A DNA stretch of 64,000 nt from positions 3,286,001 to 3,350,000 of the forward strand of contig NZ_AP012547.1 in assembly GCF_000828635.1 (NCBI RefSeq), written 5' to 3'. The notes beneath the pieces were generated by a model. The model searched no databases, was not told the origin of the DNA, and saw nothing but the letters and a program-made list of their open reading frames with translations. Positions 54,027 through 62,478 of the stretch are shown piece after piece; the first letter of the stretch is position 1; each line of letters opens with the position of its first letter. The stretch comes from Sulfuritalea hydrogenivorans sk43H. Lineage in GTDB: Bacteria; Pseudomonadota; Gammaproteobacteria; Burkholderiales; Rhodocyclaceae. The position numbers were made by a program, and so were the translations under genes.

Positions 54027-55814
54027 ATGCCCCGCCTGCATCGCGACATTCTTCTCGGCTTCGCCCTGATCTGCTCCCTTGCGATCAGCCTGATGTCGTC
54101 GAGCCTGCTGCGCTGGGCCGACCAATCCATCTACGACAGCCAGACGCGCTGGCTGCGCGCCCGGATGCCCTCGACGCTGCCGCAGGACGTGGTGGTGATC
54201 GGCGTCGACGAGGCCGCCTACGAATCGATCCCCGAGCCCTATGCCCTGTGGCACCGCCATCTGGGCGAACTGCTGACGGGATTGGCCGAGGCCAAACCGG
54301 GCGTGGTGGGGCTGGCCACGCCGCTGCCGGTGCGCTCGTATGACTTCCTGGTCAAGGGCATCGACGCGCCGCTGGTCGACGGCATCAGGCGCCTCTCCGC
54401 CGCGGCGCCGCTGGTGGTGGGGCAGCCGATGGGCATCGGTCGCCGGTTGCGGCCGATCGCGCCGGAGCTGCTGGCCGCCGCCGGCGATGGCGCCGTGGCC
54501 TCGCTGGCAATCTGCGAAGACCTCGACGGCACGGTGCGGCGCATCAACCAGAAACGCTGCATGACCGAGGACAAGCACGAACCCTTCGCCCATGCCATGG
54601 CGCGGCATCTCGGGCGCGAGGGCACGCTCGGCGGCATGATCGACTACAGCGCCGGCGGCGAAATCGAGTACATCCCCTTCCGCGAGGCACTGGGCTGGAT
54701 CCGCCAGGGCCAGGGCGAACAACTCAGGAGCCGGGTGCAGGGGCGCGCCGTGGTGGTCGCCAGCCTGCTGCCGACCGAAACGCGCTACCGCCTGCCGGTA
54801 TCGCTCGCGGCCTGGGAGCGCGGCAGTCGCACCGAACCGGGCGCCGTGGCGCATGTCCAGGCCTTGCGTTCGCTGCTCGGCCGCGGCCTGATCGAACGCA
54901 TCTCCGAACCGCTGGCGCTGGTGCTGGCCAGCCTCGGCGCCCTGCTCTGGTTCGGCCGCAATGGCTGGCTCAAGCTGGCGGCGCTGCTCGGCGCCGGCAC
55001 GGCGGTGATCGCCGGCTCCACCTATGCGATCTGGCAGGGCCACTACCTGCGCGCCGGAACCCTGCTCGCGATCATCCTGATGGCATTCCTGGCGCGCCTG
55101 GCCTGGGAGTCGGTGCGCCACTATCGGGAAAAGCAGTTGCTGCGCTCGGCCTTCGCCGGGCATGTCAGCCCGCAGGTGATGCGCGCCATCCTCGGCGGCA
55201 CGCTGCAACCGGATGCCGATGGCGAGCGCACCCGGGTGACCATCCTGTTCGCCGACATCCGCGGCTTTACCGCGCGCAGCGAGAACTCGACCCCGGAAGC
55301 CATGATCGCGCTGCTGAACCGCTATTACGCCGAAGCCTCGGCGGCGATCCATGCCCGCGGCGGCGCCATCGACAAGTTCATCGGCGACGGCCTGATGGCG
55401 ACCTTCGGCGTGCCGCAGCCGCTGCCCGCGCCGGAACGCAACGCGCTGGAAGCGGCGCAGGACATGCTGGTGCGCATCGCCCGGCTCAACACCGAGCTGG
55501 CCGCCGAAGGCCTGGCGCCGCTCGAAATCGGCATCGGCATCCACAGCGGCGAAGTGCTGGCCGGCTATGTCGGCTCGCGCAAGCGGCGCGATTTCACGGT
55601 GATCGGCGATCCGGTGAATACCGCCTCGCGGCTGGAGAGCATGAGCAAGACCGCCGGCTACCCGGTGATCTGCTCCAATGACGTGGCGGCGGCGGTCGGC
55701 TTCGCCGGCGGGCTGGTGGATCTCGGCACGCAGGAAATCAAGGGGCGCTCGCCGCTCCATGTCTGGGGCTGGAACCCGCCGCTGACCAGGCGCGTGAAGA
55801 AGGGCGCGGCGTGA
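54027..55814 (+). CDS. CHASE2-domain class III adenylate cyclase
   Basis: Membrane sensor that makes cAMP, 595 residues. An N-terminal helix (about 8-26) leads to an extracytoplasmic CHASE2 domain (about 30-290, VVVIGVDEAAYESI near the start). Three short helices follow (about 290-365), then the cyclase domain (about 400-560). Metal Asp residues are in ILFADIRGFTARSE and DKFIGDGLMATFG (with the adenine-type Lys), and VIGDPVNTASRLE carries Asp, Asn and Arg for substrate and transition state. The set fits ATP specificity. The gene overlaps the MlaE-like gene by GTGA and heads the unusual operon to 63323. Which envelope signal CHASE2 senses is unknown. Confidence 0.9.
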   Translation: MPRLHRDILLGFALICSLAISLMSSSLLRWADQSIYDSQTRWLRARMPSTLPQDVVVIGVDEAAYESIPEPYALWHRHLGELLTGLAEAKPGVVGLATPLPVRSYDFLVKGIDAPLVDGIRRLSAAAPLVVGQPMGIGRRLRPIAPELLAAAGDGAVASLAICEDLDGTVRRINQKRCMTEDKHEPFAHAMARHLGREGTLGGMIDYSAGGEIEYIPFREALGWIRQGQGEQLRSRVQGRAVVVASLLPTETRYRLPVSLAAWERGSRTEPGAVAHVQALRSLLGRGLIERISEPLALVLASLGALLWFGRNGWLKLAALLGAGTAVIAGSTYAIWQGHYLRAGTLLAIILMAFLARLAWESVRHYREKQLLRSAFAGHVSPQVMRAILGGTLQPDADGERTRVTILFADIRGFTARSENSTPEAMIALLNRYYAEASAAIHARGGAIDKFIGDGLMATFGVPQPLPAPERNALEAAQDMLVRIARLNTELAAEGLAPLEIGIGIHSGEVLAGYVGSRKRRDFTVIGDPVNTASRLESMSKTAGYPVICSNDVAAAVGFAGGLVDLGTQEIKGRSPLHVWGWNPPLTRRVKKGAA

Positions 55815-56560
55815 CCACGCCGGTGGAGTCGCGATTTTTCAGTTACACCGCGCTGGCATGGTTTGCCTCGACCCGCTGGGGCCGGTTGCGCGACCCGCAG
55901 ATGCGCACCCAGCTGCATCGCCAGATCAATGCCGGTGGCATCGCCGCGCTGCCCGTTGTCGCCATTCTGGCCGCGCTGACCGGGGCGACCGCGGTGACCC
56001 AGGTCACCGCGCTGACCGGACAGGACAACGACCTGGCGCAGCGCCTGTTGTTCTTCGGGATTTTTTTCGAGCTGGCGCCGCTGCTCTCGGCGCTGGTGGT
56101 GCTGTCGCGCAGCAGCGCGGCAATCGCCTCCGAGCTGGCGGTGATGCATCTGTATGACGAGTTCACCGCCCTGCGCCGCATGGGCGTGCCGGCCGCCGAC
56201 TACCTGCTGCTGCCGCGCATCCTCGGCCTGACGCTGGCCCTGCCGGCGGTGACCGTGTGCTTCCAGCTGATCGCCGTCGGCAGCGGCTGGCTCGCCGTCG
56301 CCTTGATCCAGAACCAGCCGCTGCCGCAGATCGCCGGGCACTTCCTCGACCTCGCCGACCCGTGGCTGCCGCTGGCCAGCCTGCTGAAGAGCGCGCTGAT
56401 GGGGGCGGCCATCGCCATCATCGCCTGCCACCACGGCAGCAGCGCCGAGCGCTCGCCGGGAACGATCTCCACGGCCTCGATCCAGGCCGTCGGCAACGGC
56501 CTGATCGCGGTCTTCGTGATCGATGTGGGCTTCGCGCTGGTCGCCTATTTCCTGAAATGA
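55811..56560 (+). CDS. MlaE/YrbE-family ABC transporter permease
   Basis: Inner-membrane permease of lipid (MCE) transporters, 249 residues. The family signature runs through the centre: ELAPLLSALVVLSRSSAAIASEL, then MGVPAADYLLLPRILG, with five or six helices and a conserved C-terminal GFALVAYF. The GTG at 55811 overlaps the cyclase stop, which fixes the start. It overlaps the next CHASE2 gene by ATGA. Its ATPase partner is uncertain: the ABC-like protein in the same operon lacks Walker A. Confidence 0.9.
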   Translation: MTTPVESRFFSYTALAWFASTRWGRLRDPQMRTQLHRQINAGGIAALPVVAILAALTGATAVTQVTALTGQDNDLAQRLLFFGIFFELAPLLSALVVLSRSSAAIASELAVMHLYDEFTALRRMGVPAADYLLLPRILGLTLALPAVTVCFQLIAVGSGWLAVALIQNQPLPQIAGHFLDLADPWLPLASLLKSALMGAAIAIIACHHGSSAERSPGTISTASIQAVGNGLIAVFVIDVGFALVAYFLK

Positions 56561-58260
56561 AGCCGCTTGCGCGCGAACGACTGCTGCAGCGCCTGCAGGC
56601 GCGCACCGTATCGCTGGTGCGCCACCTCGGCGCGCGCGCCTACCTGGTTCTGGCCGCGATTTTTTCGCTGCTGATCGTCACCGACTCGGGCCTGCTCAAC
56701 CTGGTGTCGGCCGCGGAAACCCGGCTCTTCGACCTGCTGATTTCGCATCGCATCAAGACGCCGCAGCCGGATCCCGGGATCGTGATCCTCGACATCGACG
56801 AGGCCAGCCTGGCCGGCATGGCGGTCGAGTATGGCCGCTGGCCCTGGCCCAACGCGGTGTTCGGCGAACTGGTGGATGCCATCGAGAAGCAGAAGCCGCG
56901 CGCGATCGTCTTCGACATCCTGTTTTCCGACCGCGACACGCAGCGGCCCGCCAGCGATGCCGCGTTCAACGAAGTCATCGCGCGTTCCGCCACGACCTTC
57001 TTCCCGATGCTGCGGCTCGATCCGCAAAACGACCGGCTGAGCCGCATCCCCACCGCGTTGCTGCCCGGCGTCAAGCCGCTGGCCGGCGGCGGCGATGCCA
57101 CGGCGCATGTCGCCATGATCCTGCCCAAGGTGCCGGCGGCGATCGACAACGGGCGGCTGGGCACGCACCAGGTGACGCCGGACAAGGACGGCGTGATCCG
57201 GCGCTATCCGGCCTGGCTGGAACATGCCGGCTGGCGCATCCCGTCGCTGCCGCAGCGCATCACCGAGGAATTCGGCTACGCCGGCGTCGCGGGGCTGGAC
57301 CGGCGCGAGGTGCTGCTCAACTGGCGCGGCCCGCCCTTCACCTACCGCTACGTCTCGCTGGTCGAGGTCTATCGGGACCTGAAGAGCGGCAAGCCGCAGC
57401 GGCCGGCCGACGAGTTCGCCGGCAAGATCATCGTCATCGGCTCCACCGCGCCCGCCCTGTTCGACGTCAAGGGCACGCCACTGGCACGCATCCATCCCGG
57501 CGTCGAAATCCTCGCCACCGCGATCGACAATTTCAAGAACGGCGACGCCCTGCACGAACGCCCTTCCTGGGTGATGATGGGTGCCGCGCTGCTGCTGATC
57601 TGGAGCATGGCGATCGCGCTCTACCGCCAGGTCCACATCGACGTGTTCGACACCGTGTTCGTGGTCCTGCAGGGCGGGCTGGTGCTGATCGCCTACACGG
57701 TGGTGAATCTTTCATCCTGGTACCTGGATACCTCGGCGCCGCTCTCGCTGGGCGTCATGTACTTCACCGTGGTCCGGCTCTACTACGGCGTCTATCACGG
57801 CTGGCTGGCCAACAGCCAGCAGAAGAACATGCTGGCCCTGCCCAGGGGCACCCGCCTGCTGGCGGTGCTGGCGCTGCGCCTGGAAGGCGCCAAAGCCGCG
57901 GAACGGCGGCGCCTCAAGGGTGAATTGGACCGCCTGGTCGCCGGTTCGAGACTGGGCGCCGGGCGCATTTCAAGGCTGATCGAAGACCCCGGCTTCGTCC
58001 AGGAGGTATTCGCCGAAACCATGCTGGTGTATTGGCTGCTGGAAGACACCGACGCCGACTGGCGCGCCGATGCCGCGCGCATCGAATCCGCCCTGCGCCG
58101 CGCGCGGCCGAAGCAGCACTGGAACCAGCGCCTGGTTTGCGCCGATCACGGCGCCGCAGTGACCTGGCAGACCACGGAAGAGTGGAAAGCCGCCGCCGCA
58201 TCCATTATCCTTGCGGCATTGACCGCAACCCTCACGCCGTCGCCGGAGACCCCCCGATGA
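56557..58260 (+). CDS. CHASE2-domain membrane protein with unassigned C-terminal domain
   Basis: A 567-residue protein. One helix (about 28-48) precedes a CHASE2 domain (about 60-335; IVILDIDEASLAGM, WPWPNAVFGELVDAI, IVFDILFSDRD, KIIVIGSTAPALFD). Three helices follow (about 345-415), then a cytoplasmic C-terminal region of about 140 residues, which I cannot assign; no kinase or cyclase motifs are seen. It may be a pseudo-output or a partner-binding domain. The start overlaps the permease stop and its own stop overlaps the caspase start, so all three are translationally coupled. Confidence 0.85.
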   Translation: MKPLARERLLQRLQARTVSLVRHLGARAYLVLAAIFSLLIVTDSGLLNLVSAAETRLFDLLISHRIKTPQPDPGIVILDIDEASLAGMAVEYGRWPWPNAVFGELVDAIEKQKPRAIVFDILFSDRDTQRPASDAAFNEVIARSATTFFPMLRLDPQNDRLSRIPTALLPGVKPLAGGGDATAHVAMILPKVPAAIDNGRLGTHQVTPDKDGVIRRYPAWLEHAGWRIPSLPQRITEEFGYAGVAGLDRREVLLNWRGPPFTYRYVSLVEVYRDLKSGKPQRPADEFAGKIIVIGSTAPALFDVKGTPLARIHPGVEILATAIDNFKNGDALHERPSWVMMGAALLLIWSMAIALYRQVHIDVFDTVFVVLQGGLVLIAYTVVNLSSWYLDTSAPLSLGVMYFTVVRLYYGVYHGWLANSQQKNMLALPRGTRLLAVLALRLEGAKAAERRRLKGELDRLVAGSRLGAGRISRLIEDPGFVQEVFAETMLVYWLLEDTDADWRADAARIESALRRARPKQHWNQRLVCADHGAAVTWQTTEEWKAAAASIILAALTATLTPSPETPR

Positions 58261-59921
58261 AACAGCTCGCCAGGATTTCGTTTTCCCTTGTGCTCACCGC
58301 CACCCTGGGCGCCACGCCGAGTTTGGCCCAAACCCCCGCGGCCAAGCCGGCGGCAGGCTCCGGCGCCGCGCTGCTGCAGCTCGACGACGGCCGCAGCGGT
58401 CGCGGCAACCTGATCGCCACGACCGGCGTGCGCGGCTTTTCCAGGCCCGAGTCGCCGACGGCGCATGCCCTGATCATGGCGATCGGCGACTATCAGGGCC
58501 CGATCCCCAAACTCGAAGGCGTCCCCTACGACGTCGCGACCTCGACCGAGATCGCCCAGCGCATGGGGGTTCCCGCCGGCAACATCAAGGTGATGCGCGA
58601 TGGCCAACTGACGCTGGACGGCATGCGGCGCGCCTTGAGCGAACTCGAAGAACGACTGGGCGGCAGCGACCAGGTGTTCATCTACTACTCCGGCCACGGC
58701 GGGCGGCAGATGGTCAAGGAAGCGGACGGCAGCGAGCGCTGCGCCGAGTCGCTGGTTTCCGTCGACGGCCAGGGCTTCACCGACGCGGAACTGGAGGCCA
58801 GCCTGAAGCGGCTGTCGCAGAAGGCGCAGAAGACCATCGTGCTGATCGACGCCTGCCATTCGGGCGGCGTCACGACGCGCGCAGGCGCGGCGCAGCGGCA
58901 GTTCACGCCGAAGTCATGGACGCCGCCGGACAAGGACTGCGTCAAGCCGACCAACGTGCTGACCCGCGGCGCGGCCACGGCGAAAGCGGCGGGCAGCGGC
59001 GGCGCCAACTTCGTGCACATTGCCGCGGCGCGCGACCACGAGGTTTCGCTCGACGAACCCGGTCGCGGCGGCGTTGCCAGCCAGGCCTGGCTGGCCTGCC
59101 TGGCGGGCGCAGCGAAGGATACGGACGGCAGCGGCGGGCTCTCGGCCGAAGAAACGCGCATCTGCGCCCAGGACCGCATCAACCAGCAGTTCAGGAAAGT
59201 GCAGGGCTTCCTGCCCCACCACGTGGTCGTTACCGGCAATCCGGCGATGGTGCTGAGCTATGCGGCCAGGGATGTGCCTGCAGCCGCCGTGGCGCCAGCG
59301 CCGACTCCCGCGCCGACCGTCGCGACTTCGGCACCGGCTCCCGCACCGGTCGCGGCCCCGGCCGTCACACCCGCCGCCGCAAAGCCGGCGCCGCTGGCGG
59401 CGCTCAACGACATCTACCAGAGTCGCGACGACCGCCGCCTGGTCACGCTGACGACGGACAAGCCGACGCTGAAAATCGGCCGTGACAGCATCGGCTTCAC
59501 GCTGACCTCGCGCGAAGGCGGCTATGTCTACCTGCTGATGGTGGGCTCCGACGGCCAGACCTTCGACCTGCTGTTCCCCAATGCCTTCGACCGCAACAAC
59601 GTGATCGAGCCCGGCGCCACGCTGCGCCTGCCGCGCCCGTCGTGGCAACTCGGCGCCGAAGGGCCTCCGGGCAAGAACACCCTGCTGGCCATCGTCACCG
59701 ACAATCCGCGCGATTTCAATGCGGCCGGGCTCAAGCCCTCCGGGCCGTTCTCCGTGGTCGGCGCGGTCGCCGCCAAGGACATCCAGCTGGTCACCGCCGG
59801 CGCGGCCAAGCCGGCCGCGGAGGAGTGCTCCGACCAATCGTCGCTGCGCAACATCGCCGTCAAGAAACGTTGTTCGACGGGCTATGGCGCCGCATTGCTG
59901 ACGGTGGAAGAAGTCCGCTGA
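58257..59921 (+). CDS. Secreted caspase-like protease with DUF4384-like tail
   Basis: A 554-residue protein. Signal peptide 1-24 (SLVLTATLGATPSLAQ), caspase p20-like domain about 68-300 with His147 in YYSGHGGRQM and Cys200 in VLIDACHSGG, a Pro/Ala-rich linker (about 343-380), and a DUF4384-like beta domain (about 395-500, SIGFTLTSREGGYVYLLMVGSDG). The protease is therefore probably periplasmic, unlike eukaryotic relatives. The linker contains a dispersed 26-bp motif read as AVAPAPT. Start and stop overlap its neighbours (ATGA and TGATG). A link of an MCE transporter to a caspase in one operon is unusual. Confidence 0.88.
   Translation: MKQLARISFSLVLTATLGATPSLAQTPAAKPAAGSGAALLQLDDGRSGRGNLIATTGVRGFSRPESPTAHALIMAIGDYQGPIPKLEGVPYDVATSTEIAQRMGVPAGNIKVMRDGQLTLDGMRRALSELEERLGGSDQVFIYYSGHGGRQMVKEADGSERCAESLVSVDGQGFTDAELEASLKRLSQKAQKTIVLIDACHSGGVTTRAGAAQRQFTPKSWTPPDKDCVKPTNVLTRGAATAKAAGSGGANFVHIAAARDHEVSLDEPGRGGVASQAWLACLAGAAKDTDGSGGLSAEETRICAQDRINQQFRKVQGFLPHHVVVTGNPAMVLSYAARDVPAAAVAPAPTPAPTVATSAPAPAPVAAPAVTPAAAKPAPLAALNDIYQSRDDRRLVTLTTDKPTLKIGRDSIGFTLTSREGGYVYLLMVGSDGQTFDLLFPNAFDRNNVIEPGATLRLPRPSWQLGAEGPPGKNTLLAIVTDNPRDFNAAGLKPSGPFSVVGAVAAKDIQLVTAGAAKPAAEECSDQSSLRNIAVKKRCSTGYGAALLTVEEVR
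59283..59308 (-). repeat. Dispersed 26-bp motif, copy 11 (in caspase gene)
   Basis: Minus orientation, GGAGTCGGCGCTGGCG then CCACGGCGGC; antisense to the Pro/Ala linker of the caspase-like gene. Confidence 0.65.
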
Positions 59922-60550
59922 TGCCGCCGAGCGTCCGCCTCGAACGGCGAACACTGGTGCTGAGCGTCGATGACGCGCAGCGCCTGGTGGTTCCGCTCGA
60001 CCAGGGCGGCCGCCACCGCATCGTCGCGCCCGACGCCGCCAGCGTCGGCGAGATCGTGGCCGCGCTCGAAACCTGTCCCGGCGTCGGCGTGCTGCCGGCC
60101 AACGGCGGCCTGCTGGGCACCATGACCGTCGCCGAGAACTTTGCACTGGCCCTGCGCTACGGCGCCGACCCGCAGGACGATGCCGCCAGCGACTGGCAGC
60201 ATGCCCTGCAACTCGCCCTGGAGATTTGCGGGCTGCCGCCGGAACGCATCCAGAGCATCGCCCGCGAACGGCCGCTCGGCCTCGCCCGCAGCGAGCGCTG
60301 GCTGATAGGATTCGTGCGCAACCTGCTGCGTCCGCCGGAATTGCTGGTGTTCGACCGGATCTTCGGCGGGCTGTCGCGCCGGCAGGCCGAAGCGGTGATC
60401 GCCCTCGAAGCTGTTTATCATGACTTTCATCCCTTCCGTCCGACCCTGTTCGTCGATGTCGATGCCCATGAGCTGCCTGCCGTGCCCGATTGCATGAACC
60501 GCCTGGATCTGGAGACGCTACCGCTGATGGCAACGAGTACCGCCCAATGA
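59921..60550 (+). CDS. ABC-ATPase-like protein lacking Walker A (degenerate)
   Basis: A 209-residue protein resembling the C-terminal two thirds of MlaF. VGVLPANGGLLGTMTVAENFAL (about 55-76) matches the Q-loop region. The signature position reads ERPLGLARSERW (no LSGG), Walker B is LLVFDRIFGG with Arg146 for the catalytic Glu, and no H-loop His is seen after FVDVD. There is no P-loop at the N-terminus. It cannot be a normal ATPase and may be a structural subunit or a decayed MlaF. The TGATG overlap with the caspase gene shows it is still translated in the operon. Confidence 0.7.
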   Translation: MPPSVRLERRTLVLSVDDAQRLVVPLDQGGRHRIVAPDAASVGEIVAALETCPGVGVLPANGGLLGTMTVAENFALALRYGADPQDDAASDWQHALQLALEICGLPPERIQSIARERPLGLARSERWLIGFVRNLLRPPELLVFDRIFGGLSRRQAEAVIALEAVYHDFHPFRPTLFVDVDAHELPAVPDCMNRLDLETLPLMATSTAQ

Positions 60551-60579
60551 TGATGAAACACGCGAAAAGCCAATTGAAG

Positions 60580-60639
60580 GCCCGCCCCTCATCCTCCCCT
60601 CGCGGGGAGGCTTCTGATCAGCGCGCTGCGCTCGGCTAT
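60580..60639. repeat. C-rich hairpin repeat, copy D
   Basis: CCCGCCCCTCATCCTCCCC, then a hairpin with GCGGGGAGG, then CAGCGCGCTGCGCTCGG. It is in the 124-bp gap between the ABC-like gene and the MCE gene, the only sizeable gap in the operon. Confidence 0.58.
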
Positions 60640-60674
60640 CACCAGCCGCTCCGAACACGTTGTTTCACGCTGAC

Positions 60675-61634
60675 ATGTCCATGCTGATCGCCCAGGATCG
60701 CGAAGCCGAAGCGCTGCAACGCGGCACGCGCCGCTTCCTGCTGTTCGGGCTGCTGGCGGTGCTCGCCGTGATCGCCGCGATCCTCGTGCGCCAGGGCTTG
60801 TTCCGCCAGACCGCGACGCTGGGCTTCGTTGCCGATTCGGCGCAGGACATCAGCAAGGGGCAGGCGGTGAGAATTGCCGGCTTCCGCGTCGGCTCGGTCG
60901 TCAATGTGACCCTGCGGCCCGACGGCCAGGTCGAGGTGGGGCTCGAAATCGACGCCGACAAGCTGCGCTTCGTCACCCGCGATGCCGTGGTCGAACTGCG
61001 CAAGGAAGCGCTGATCGGCGCCGCCAACCTCGAGATCGTGCCCGGCCCCGACCGCAGCAAGCTGGCCGCCGACCAGGCCCGGCTGACCTTTTCGCGCGGC
61101 GAGAGCCTGACCGCCATGGCCAGCCAGTTGCGCGAGCAGATCGCGCCGATCCTGAAGGATGTCAAGACCATCACCGGCACCCTGGCCGATTCGCAGCAGG
61201 GGCTGCCCGCGACGCTCAAGCAGGTGCGCGACACCACCGGCGCGCTGCACACGCTGCTCGACACCGGCAACCGCCAGGTCGCGGGCGTCGGCACCGCCGC
61301 GACGCGCGTGCTGGGCAAGGCCGAGGAGGATCTGACGCACGTCGGCCGCACGCTGGAAACCACCAACAGCCGCCTGCCGGCCCTGCTCGACCGTACCCAG
61401 AAGGTCGTCGACCACGTCGAAAAAATCACGGCGGAGGCCGAGACCAGCGTGCCGCCGATCCTGCGCGACGGCGCCGCGGTGGCCGGCGATGCGCGCGAGA
61501 TCGTCGCCGGCGCCAAGACCGCCTGGCCGATCCGCAACCTGGTCGACGCCCCGGCGCCGGCCAGGCTCAAGGCGGACAGCGATCCGCGCGCCCAGGGTGC
61601 AGAGAGTGCCGAGGCTACACATGGCGCGCGCTGA
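60675..61634 (+). CDS. MCE-domain (MlaD-like) protein
   Basis: A 319-residue lipid-transport protein anchored by an N-terminal helix (about 22-42, FLLFGLLAVLAVIAAILV). The MCE domain (about 45-130) includes ISKGQAVRIAGFRVGSVVNVTLRPDGQVEV and LRKEALIGAANLEIVPG. A long coiled-coil tail follows (about 150-285, with LREQIAPILKDVKTITGTLADSQ in heptads), as in MlaD/PqiB relatives that form a periplasmic hexamer and tunnel. The start is one of two close ATGs (60675 or 60681); no clear ribosome site is visible. Its end overlaps the lipoprotein gene by 14 bp. Confidence 0.88.
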   Translation: MSMLIAQDREAEALQRGTRRFLLFGLLAVLAVIAAILVRQGLFRQTATLGFVADSAQDISKGQAVRIAGFRVGSVVNVTLRPDGQVEVGLEIDADKLRFVTRDAVVELRKEALIGAANLEIVPGPDRSKLAADQARLTFSRGESLTAMASQLREQIAPILKDVKTITGTLADSQQGLPATLKQVRDTTGALHTLLDTGNRQVAGVGTAATRVLGKAEEDLTHVGRTLETTNSRLPALLDRTQKVVDHVEKITAEAETSVPPILRDGAAVAGDAREIVAGAKTAWPIRNLVDAPAPARLKADSDPRAQGAESAEATHGAR

Positions 61635-62478
61635 GTTGCGGGATTCGATCTGCGCCGCACTGCTCGCCGCGTTGCTGCTCGCGGCCTGCGGCTCGGCGCC
61701 GAAAGTCAGCGAACCGCTATTGCGCAAGCAGGCAGTGGAAGCCGAAGCCGATGGCGCGAAGCGATATGCGCGCGGCGACTACGCCGGCGCGGCGCGCCAC
61801 TTCGGCGCCGCGAGCCAGTTGCAGCAAAGCCTCGACGACCCCGCGGCGGCCGCGCGCAACCAGCTCAACCAGGCGCGCGCCGAACTGGCGTTGGGCCAGG
61901 CCGAAGCGGCGCTGCATCGCGCGCAGCGCATCGCGCAAACGGAACTCGCGCTCGACAGCCTGCTGCTGCAGGCGCAGGCCAATCTGGCGCTGGGCAAACC
62001 CGCCGCGGTGCGGGCAAATCTCGATGCGGCCGCCGCGGCGTGTGCGACGAATTGCGCCCAGGCCGCCAGCCTGAACCTGCTGCAGGCGCGCGCGGCGCTG
62101 GCCGACAAGCGCATGGCGGATTCGCTGCGGCATGCCGAAGCCGCCCTGAAGCTGTTGCAGGACAAGGATGAAGCCGCCGAGACCGGGAACGCCTGGCGGC
62201 TGATCGCCACCGCGCGGCTTGCCGGCGATGATGCCGCCAACGCCCTGCCCGCTGCCCGCGCCGCACTCGACATCGACCGCCAACTCGCGCTGCCGGAAAA
62301 AATCGCCCGCGACTGGCTGTTGATCGGCGACATCCAGAGAAGAGTCGGCGCTGGCGACACGGCGCCCGCCTACCGCCGCGCGCTGGACGTGGCGACCGCC
62401 GCCGGCCTGACCGACATCGCCCGAATCGCCACCCAGGCGCTTGCCGACGTCACCACCAAGAAGGAAACTCCACGATGA
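61621..62478 (+). CDS. TPR-like lipoprotein
   Basis: A 285-residue outer-membrane or inner-membrane lipoprotein with lipobox LLLAAC at residue 21 or so and an Ala-rich helical repeat region that resembles tetratricopeptide repeats (GAKRYARGDYAGAARHFGAA, ARAELALGQAEAALHRA, ALDIDRQLALPEKIARDWLL). It starts inside the end of the MCE gene (14-bp overlap), with GAGG about seven bases upstream. The MlaB/MlaC-like partner is not obvious; this may be the scaffold that links MCE to other envelope proteins. It carries a dispersed 26-bp motif encoding VGAGDTA. Confidence 0.78.
   Translation: MARAELRDSICAALLAALLLAACGSAPKVSEPLLRKQAVEAEADGAKRYARGDYAGAARHFGAASQLQQSLDDPAAAARNQLNQARAELALGQAEAALHRAQRIAQTELALDSLLLQAQANLALGKPAAVRANLDAAAAACATNCAQAASLNLLQARAALADKRMADSLRHAEAALKLLQDKDEAAETGNAWRLIATARLAGDDAANALPAARAALDIDRQLALPEKIARDWLLIGDIQRRVGAGDTAPAYRRALDVATAAGLTDIARIATQALADVTTKKETPR
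62341..62366 (+). repeat. Dispersed 26-bp motif, copy 12 (in lipoprotein gene)
   Basis: Plus orientation, AGAGTCGGCGCTGGCG then ACACGGCGCC, read as RVGAGDTAP. Confidence 0.66.
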
